Below are positions 9,501 through 14,233 of a DNA stretch of 14,233 nucleotides, one piece after another. Both the position numbers and the translations under genes were made by a program. This DNA comes from Rusavskia elegans (taxonomy: Eukaryota; Ascomycota; Lecanoromycetes; Teloschistales; Teloschistaceae). The notes beneath the pieces are model-generated. The model was not told where the DNA came from. It made no database searches and saw only the letters and a list, made by a program, of their open reading frames with translations. The number at the start of each line of letters is the position of its first letter. Within the stretch, counting starts at the first letter, position 1. The stretch lies in NCBI GenBank assembly GCA_011316305.1, contig SAUG01000220.1, positions 1 to 14,233 on the forward strand, written 5' to 3'.

Positions 9501-9682
9501 CTAAGTTTATAGGACTATATTATATTTCGAAATATATAGACTTTTAGGCTAACCGGTTAGTTCTTTTAATTAGATTAAAAATCTATAATATCTTTTATAT
9601 ATCCTTATTAGAAAAGTTCTATTACCGCTAGGATAGTAAACTACCAGAGTATCTATTACTAGACCTTATTAATAATAAGGAG

Positions 9683-9862
9683 GAATAGAAAATAGAAGCT
9701 ATTTTAGATAAAAAGTTTATAAAACCTAAAAAAGGCGAGAAACTAAAAGCTATATATCTAATTAAATAGACTAGTTAGCTTAAAGAATATAATTCCTAGC
9801 AGCTATAAAAAGACCTTAAAAATATATAGAAGTTTATCGAGATATATAATTAGGATAACTCT
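9683..9862 (+). pseudogene. C-terminal chromodomain relic
   Basis: Directly after the integrase, in the same frame, is IEAILDKKF, then YLIK-T, then LKEYNS-QL-KDLKN. This aligns with the chromodomain pattern (V)EAIL...YLVKWKGY..E.NTWEP.ENL.N. Stops fall where the conserved tryptophans should be, as TGG to TAG predicts. Chromodomains bind methylated histone H3 and steer chromoviruses to heterochromatin. An unusual basic insertion, KPKKGEK, follows the first strand. Confidence 0.8.
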
Positions 9863-9960
9863 CTAATAAAAAAGTATAGAAAAGGTAGAATTTAATAGAA
9901 ATAAACTATAATTATAGGCGTTGGGCGTTTATAGAGTATATATATAATATATATATCTAG

Positions 9961-10160
9961 AAATAGGTTTATAGTTATATATGCGATTAATCATTCGGAT
10001 TTTTGATTTTAGTCTTTCACGATTTTAACGCTAGAGGCGCTAAACCGATCAGATTACGCAATTATTTGGTACTCAAGTATTTTACCGAAAACTCGAATTA
10101 AGGACTCCCGAAGGAGCTAGATCTGGACTAAAACCCAGAGAGAAAATAGGTTTATAGTTA
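9961..10160. mobile_element. 166-bp insert flanked by 17-bp direct repeats
   Basis: AAATAGGTTTATAGTTA occurs exactly at 9961-9977 and 10144-10160. The 166 bp between them begin with the dispersed repeat also found at 776-862. The rest holds a CCCGAAGGAG hairpin-like section and more CpA/TpG than its surroundings. A 17-bp duplication is too long for LTR or hAT integration but within the range made by non-LTR retrotransposition, so a truncated LINE or a SINE is possible. No internal Pol III boxes or poly-A tail are seen. A chance tandem duplication is the alternative. Confidence 0.55.
9976..10062. repeat. Dispersed 85-bp repeat, copy 2
   Basis: Same orientation as copy 1 at 776-862, starting with GCGATTAATCATTCGG against ACGATTAATCATTCGG. 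It is less mutated (CGCTAGAGGCGC against TACTAGAGGTAC). Both copies keep the CpA of ATCATTCGG. Confidence 0.65.
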
Positions 10161-10295
10161 ATAAATTCTTTTAAATTATCCTATAAAATCTATAATACTA
10201 GAGACTTTACTTACTATAATATAGGTTATATATTTTCGTTTTTAAATACCTACGTTCATATAACCGATTTAGTTTTACTATATATTCCTATTTTA

Positions 10296-11105
10296 GGCTG
10301 TCTTCTTATCCTATAATAGGTAAGGGAAATAGTACCGGAAGAATAATCTACTTTAATATTATTAAACAAAGGGTTTATAGAGGTTTATAGATAGAGTCGA
10401 AAGTATTAAAAAATATTAGACTACTTAGTAAGGAAACTATCTAAATGGGGAATTAGAGTCCGGATACTTCCGGCGCCCTCGAAGCTACGCGCGGGAGAAT
10501 TAATAGAAACTATAATAAAATAATAGGCGAGAGAGTTAGTAGAAACTATAATAAAGCTACCGGAGATAAATATATATTCTCCTTTTACTTAATAGTACGT
10601 AGAAGGGTAACTTAATATAATTTTTTATTATTATAGTTATCGAATATATAGAACTGTCTACTAGGGGGTTATATCAGCTTCGGGAATAACTAAAAAGATA
10701 TTAAAAGTATCGATTTATATAAAAAAAACTTAATAGTAGGCGTAAGCTACTCGATTATCGGCGTCGGATATCCTAAAGTCGGCGTATATATCGGAATAGG
10801 TCTATCTAGCCTATTATCTAAAGTCTAACGAGCGGTACTAGCCGGAAGTAGATAGAATTCGTATTTTCCTATAATAGGAAGTACTATAATTTATAGGATA
10901 TTATCCGACTCTATTATAATACGTTAGCGATTAGCTACCTTATATAAAAGATTATCGAATTATATCTAAAGGCTTTAGACCGAAAGATAGATATAATATA
11001 GTAGTAGAATAGAGTACTATAATAAATATCTATACTGCTACCGGGATACTAGTAGTATCTATCCCGAAAAGTAGAAATCTAGATACTGCCGGCAGGGCGG
11101 AGCTT
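10296..11105 (+). pseudogene. RecQ-type DNA helicase relic, N-terminally truncated
   Basis: RecQ helicases unwind DNA 3' to 5'. The order of helicase blocks is visible in two plus frames. IVPEE-STL near 10329-10355 lies where the DECH box (motif II) is expected. A VYR-SRKY...LVRKLSKWGIRVRIL section leads to the motif III position at 10473. In the second frame, LLGGYISFGNN...DLYKKNLIVG (about 10664-10744) and IIGVGYPKV (10754-10780) match motif V. IGIGLSSLLSKV-RAVLAG (about 10790-10846) matches the motif VI region. RD...YPEK-KSRYCRQG (about 11045-11095) resembles the RecQ zinc-binding cysteines. An ATP-binding GKS motif is missing. RecQ-like helicases are known as telomere-linked genes in several fungi. 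Identification rests on motif order by eye, and arginine-finger residues are not conserved. Confidence 0.5.
10495..10566. repeat. 36-bp tandem duplication
   Basis: Units at 10495-10530 and 10531-10566 share TAGAAACTATAATAAA exactly, at a spacing of 36. The length is a multiple of three and gives a 12-residue repeat (ELIETIIK / ELVETIIK) in the helicase-relic frame, just before the expected strand after motif III. The minus strand of this region has a 55-codon stop-free stretch (10588-10424). Confidence 0.75.
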
Positions 11106-12044
11106 TCGCGATAAGAAATAAATAGAAACAGTAAACGCGAGGGAAAGCCGAAATTTTATAGAAAAGAATTAGAAATAATAGCGGCCTGCTATACTTTATA
11201 TTTATAAAGTTTATATTCTAAAGTGGCTAGCTTAGCCTATATAACTTTATTCTCTCGAGCTAAACTTTAGTTAGCGTATTTATATATATCTAGGTATTTA
11301 AAAATAGAGTTTAATATCGCCGCGAAGTAGTTAAAAGTTATAGATACCTATATAAAATTATATAGTATCGCGTTAAAAGTAGGGATATACTTAATAATAT
11401 TTATAATATCTAAAACGAGCTTCTTTATAAATTTATAGTTATTAAAAGATAATTCTTTCTTATTTTAAATAATAAATCTATAAATACTTATTATTTACTT
11501 TATAGCCGAGTCGAAAAAATAAAGTATCTATTATAATTAGCTTTAAGCTAATATAATAGAAGGAGCTATACCGTTTTATAGTCGGATGGACCTTTTCTAT
11601 TTTTCTTATACTTAGAATAAATATTAGTAAAGTAGTCTTTTAAATATTCGAAAATAGATTATAAGCGATTTATATTACTATAATCGCTAGTTATATAGTA
11701 TAAATATCTAATATATAGTAGGGAAGATATATCTATATATATAAAAGTAAAGAATTTATATAAATAGTAAAAAACTATTTAAATAAATAAGGTATAGGAA
11801 ATTAGAATTTCTATTAAATAAGATATTACTATATTATTACTAGTACGTCGGAACTATATTACTCCGAATACTTATTTACTATTTAGAATCCTCGAATACT
11901 TATATTAGGTTCGAGTTCAATTATACTTATTAGAGCTTTTATCTAGTATTATTTATAAGCCGTGTGGCTATAGTATATATCTATAGATACTGTATACTCC
12001 CTTAAATATATATATTAATGTAAAGTTATAGCGTTAATTTAACC
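11106..12044. other. Unassigned part of the 3' cargo
   Basis: This is 0.9 kb between the helicase relic and the tRNA-like gene. Minus-strand frames are coherent in places. One reads YLKDYFTNIYSKYKKNRKGP near 11580-11660 (uninterrupted for about 30 codons). Another reads LARENK-I-AKLATLEYKLYKYK near 11205-11275, coiled-coil-like. They lie in different frames and I recognise no family. The stretch could be the helicase gene's C-terminal part read on the wrong strand, or a separate gene in opposite orientation. Confidence 0.35.
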
Positions 12045-12135
12045 GGTACTATAATATAGCGGCTAGTAGTCCTATTTATAATTATAATCGTATCTTAGTA
12101 AATAGAAAACCTAGGTTCGAATCCTAGTAGTACCG
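12045..12135 (+). tRNA. tRNA-like gene, isotype unassigned, probable intron
   Basis: Acceptor strands GGTACTA (12045-12051) and TAGTACC (12128-12134) pair 7 of 7. The T arm CTAGG-TTCGAAT-CCTAG (12111-12127) pairs 5 of 5, with a consensus B box GGTTCGAATCC at 12114-12124. TA follows the acceptor, and a D arm with AGCGGCTAG comes next. The anticodon stem can be CTATT/AATAG (12072-12076 and 12101-12105) or shifted by one. Either way the loop is about 17-19 nt too long, as in a tRNA with a short intron after the anticodon. The second option keeps U33 but gives anticodon ATA. The D stem is poorly paired. The 5' half resembles fungal tRNA-Gln-type genes, only a suggestion. It could be functional, a pseudogene or a tRNA-derived SINE head. 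Confidence 0.65.
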
Positions 12136-12137
12136 CC

Positions 12138-12141
12138 TTTT
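12138..12141 (+). terminator. Pol III terminator after the tRNA-like gene
   Basis: TTTT begins three bases after the discriminator position of the tRNA-like gene. This is the normal place for RNA polymerase III termination. Further T runs follow near 12146-12153. Confidence 0.55.
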
Positions 12142-12352
12142 AGTTTTATTTTTTAGCTTTATCCTAGTATATATATAAATATCTAAGGTATAATTATATA
12201 TAGATAGGGACTAATTATAATAATAGCTATAGAGTAACTCTTTTTTTTTACCCTTTTTAATCCTTATAATTAACTATAAGGTTAATAGGTTTATTTAATA
12301 AGTACTATAAATATATAGATAGATATAGTATAATATCGGGGACGATATCGCT
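12142..12352. other. Non-coding stretch before the polypurine tract
   Basis: AT-rich with a T9-10 run near 12240. I see no gene, hairpin or repeat of note. Confidence 0.5.
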
Positions 12353-12366
12353 AAAGGGGAGGTAAT
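12353..12366 (+). promoter_or_regulatory. Polypurine tract (plus-strand primer site)
   Basis: AAAGGGGAGGTAAT abuts the 3' LTR. A purine run at this place primes plus-strand DNA synthesis in LTR retrotransposons. It supports the LTR start at 12367. Confidence 0.85.
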
Positions 12367-12606
12367 TATAAAGCGCCAGACGCGTTATATAGGCCCTGGA
12401 TATATAATTAGGACGCTTGGAGACGAGGCTCGCCGCCTAGTCGCCAGAATATCGCTAGCGCGTCGGATCTCGATCCTTCCCCGCTTTTTCCTTTTCTCTT
12501 ATTACTAGGCTATACCCTAGTCTTTTTGGGGCATGAGTTAGTTCTACAATATACCTTTCGTCTGGTCTACAATCGTGTACTGCTCTAGGAATATACCCAT
12601 TTTACA
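12367..12606 (+). repeat. 3' LTR, intact length (240 bp)
   Basis: Starts TATAAAGCGCC (ancestral TGTG mutated to TATA) and ends TTTTACA, followed by AGTAT. It lacks the 604-bp insertion of the 5' LTR, reading straight through AATCGTGTACTGCTCTAGG. It keeps a central GC-rich section identical to the 5' LTR for several tens of bases (about 12413-12445 and 12454-12486). Confidence 0.9.
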
Positions 12607-12611
12607 AGTAT
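12607..12611. repeat. 3' target duplication AGTAT of the chromovirus
   Basis: Identical to 3512-3516 and directly after the CA end of the 3' LTR. Confidence 0.85.
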
Positions 12612-12950
12612 GATATAATAATTAATATAAAATAATACAAAGTTTAATATAGAATAATATAAAAATTAATATAGTATAATACTATAATTAATAAATTGAA
12701 TAATTATATTTAAAGGTTATATATATAGATAATCTATCTACTTTTCTAACTATATTTTCTGTAAATAAATATAATTTTTATACTGGAAATATATTTTTAT
12801 ACTAGAGTTTAACGGTTTTAGCGGGTCGAATCCGGAAACCCGGGTTCGATCCGAAATTAAATCGATTCGATATCTAGAAAAATCGGAACCGACTCGGATC
12901 GGGTCGGTTTTTCTAATTTAAATTCGAAACCCGACCCGACGGCCAATCTA
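12612..12950. mobile_element. hAT-like element, copy B, 3' fragment
   Basis: This resumes copy B after the chromovirus. It aligns with copy A through AATTAATATAA-type sequence, a GGTTATATATATAGATAATC segment and TATACTAGAG. It ends CCCGACCCGACGGCCAATCTA, against CCCGACCCGACGGCCAGTCTA in copy A. It contains an extra GC-rich stretch (about 12840-12910) that copy A lacks. Flanked by ATCGCGAT at 12951-12958. Confidence 0.8.
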
Positions 12951-12958
12951 ATCGCGAT
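12951..12958. repeat. Right 8-bp target duplication of hAT-like copy B
   Basis: ATCGCGAT, a perfect palindrome with both CpG sites kept. Its partner at 3434-3441 has three RIP-type changes. Confidence 0.7.
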
Positions 12959-13329
12959 TACTTCTAAATCTATTATATTTCGGCTTTCTATTGAATACGC
13001 CTCCGATATCGATTTAGATAATTTGATCTCTAGCGTATATTCTAGATCTTTATTGAATATAAAATAGCTAGTATATTTAGTCGATCTTTTTAACTTTTTT
13101 TAATTTTTTTAATTTATTAAACATTCGATTATAATTTCTTTTAGATTATTAGATAATTTTTAAATAATTTCTATAATATTCTATTGTTCTTAGAGGTTAT
13201 AATATTAGCGATTAACTTTTTCGAAATTAATATATATTAGAAAATGGTATAGTAACAATATAAAATATAATTATTTATCTATTTTAATTCGTCTAAACCC
13301 TTTTATATTTAGTTATTTATTTTGGTTTT
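12959..13329. other. Unassigned host repeat between copy B and the right arm
   Basis: This continues the sequence left of 3434, once copy B and its contents are removed. A minus-strand frame near 13120-12960 has few stops and is lysine-rich (KLKKLKKVKK). No family recognised. Confidence 0.4.
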
Positions 13330-13633
13330 GGTATCCGATAAACCAGTGATTCGGTAAGTAAATTAAACGTTAGTATACTAGTATTAAATATACGGTAGTA
13401 GAATTCGTATCTTAATTTAGTTAACGTAAATAACGGTTCTATAAAACTTTAATTTAAATTTACTTAATAATATAACGTATTCTTCTACCGATAATTTAAC
13501 TAACGTAGAATTTTTATAGATAAATATACCTCGTAGTTATCGCTTTTTCTTTTTCTTTTACTAGTAATATAAGCTCTATAATACTCTTCGTAAATACTAC
13601 GATTTACAAAAAGCCTTTACGTACGTATATACT
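13330..13633 (-). repeat. Right arm of the large inverted repeat
   Basis: Reverse-complement partner of 1-602 without the hAT-like element. GTATCCGATAAACC at 13331-13344 matches 589-602, and CGTAAATACTACGATTTAC at 13589-13607 matches 27-45. The empty site for copy A is AAATATAC at 13522-13529. The arm keeps CpG/GpT in places where the left arm is pure TA, so it is somewhat less mutated there. Confidence 0.7.
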
Positions 13634-14233
13634 TCTGTAATAGCTATAGCTATAAGCTAAACTAGACGATAGTATCTATATCTATAATAACTATATCTAC
13701 CCGCGCGATCGTCGATTATTTTATTATAGCTAAAATAACCTATTTTAATTTCGATAAAGATTTCTTTTTTACTACTTTTAAAACGTACTATCCGATTTTC
13801 CTATCCCGCTTTAATTTAATCGATCGGGTAAAGCTTTTAGCCGTAGTAGCTAGTATATTACCTAGCGATCGTTTTAAAACTAGGTAGACTAAAGAGTATT
13901 TTAATAGTTTAACGGAGCGTTTAGATACGGGTTATATAATAAATATAGCCGAAACGATAGATATAGATAATTACTTCGTAGTATAATAGATAGATAGAGC
14001 GGAAATATTAAAAGCTGATAATTATATATAACGTCGAAGAAGGAATATATAGTATTTAAATATAATAGAAGATTTCTAATCGCGAATAAAAAAGAAAATA
14101 GTTAAATAGAAGTAATTAACTGCGCTATAAATTTTGTCTGACGAATATACTTTTAGCTGTGAAAATTTCTATATATATAAAATACAACAATCGTTATCGT
14201 ATATAACGTTGATGAAATATATATATATATATA
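13634..14233. other. Unassigned host repeat, right end
   Basis: No recognisable gene. The longest stop-free stretch is on the minus strand, about 14083-13907 (roughly 59 codons), of low-complexity Leu/Tyr/Ile composition and no known family. The window ends in an AT run at 14217-14233. The matching part of the left arm, if present, lies outside the window. Confidence 0.4.

Larger units (their letters stand above)
5940..9895 (+). pseudogene. pol: pol relic (reverse transcriptase, RNase H, integrase, chromodomain)
   Basis: This is a polyprotein for reverse transcription and integration, broken by dozens of TAA/TAG codons. Reverse transcriptase shares its frame with the gag zinc knuckle. RNase H, integrase and chromodomain share another, so at least one indel lies between about 7160 and 7589. 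A retropepsin should lie around 6000-6300; FLD-type triplets occur near 6017-6038, but I could not fix the DSG/DTG active site. The frame ends at about 9890 with two TAA/TAG codons. The domains are described separately. Confidence 0.88.
3517..12606 (+). mobile_element. Ty3/gypsy chromovirus, RIP-inactivated, nested in hAT-like copy B
   Basis: Order on the plus strand: 5' LTR, gag (CA and CCHC knuckle), reverse transcriptase, RNase H, integrase, chromodomain, a 2.4-kb non-standard region, polypurine tract, 3' LTR. RT-RNase H before integrase identifies Ty3/gypsy, and the chromodomain identifies the chromovirus clade, which targets heterochromatin. The element spans about 9.1 kb. Without the 604-bp LTR insertion it is about 8.5 kb, longer than a typical 5.5-6.5 kb fungal chromovirus because of the cargo after the chromodomain. 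Every coding part carries many TAA/TAG codons. The recognisable domains fall in at least two frames, so indels have accumulated too. It cannot be autonomous. Confidence 0.92.

Noticed and set aside
9978..10143. Solo LTR
   Set aside because: No TG...CA ends, and the 17-bp flanking repeat is too long for an LTR integration.

Overview
The window looks like a gene-poor, AT-rich block from a filamentous ascomycete genome (Pezizomycotina) that has passed through repeat-induced point mutation (RIP). CpA and TpG are almost absent, TpA is very frequent and CpG survives. For example, positions 1021-1080 hold 9 TA and 4 CG but only 1 CA and 0 TG. I see no intact protein gene. Recognisable reading frames are full of TAA/TAG (from CAA, CAG, TGG), and their catalytic Asp/Glu codons have become Asn/Lys. 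The species cannot be read from the sequence. A subtelomeric, pericentromeric or accessory-region setting is an inference.

Layout, outside in. (1) A degraded host repeat fills 1-3441 and 12951-14233. Its outer parts, about 1-602 and 13330-13633, are inverted copies of each other. (2) Two short hAT-like non-autonomous elements with the same ends lie in it. Copy A (105-397) is whole, with an 8-bp target duplication decayed by two G/A changes, and its empty site is visible in the opposite arm at 13522-13529. Copy B (3442-3516 plus 12612-12950) is split. (3) Inside copy B sits a Ty3/gypsy chromovirus of about 9.1 kb (3517-12606) with a perfect 5-bp duplication AGTAT, about 240-bp LTRs, a polypurine tract, gag with a CCHC knuckle, reverse transcriptase, RNase H, integrase and a C-terminal chromodomain. 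(4) A 604-bp element with inverted ends interrupts the 5' LTR; the 3' LTR shows the site without it. It carries a GC-rich palindromic repeat block that still has CpA. (5) Between the chromodomain and the polypurine tract lie about 2.4 kb foreign to an ordinary chromovirus: a 166-bp insert between 17-bp direct repeats, a relic that reads like a RecQ-type helicase (about 10296-11105, +), and a tRNA-like gene with perfect acceptor and T stems, a consensus B box and a T4 terminator (12045-12141).

The genes do not work together as a living system; the window records successive insertions. The host repeat came first, then the hAT-like elements, then the chromovirus, then the insertion in its 5' LTR. 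The 2.4-kb helicase/tRNA cargo was either carried by the chromovirus or added later. The cargo and the RIP-resistant palindrome are the most unusual parts. About 4.5 kb of the host repeat and about 0.9 kb of the cargo remain unassigned.
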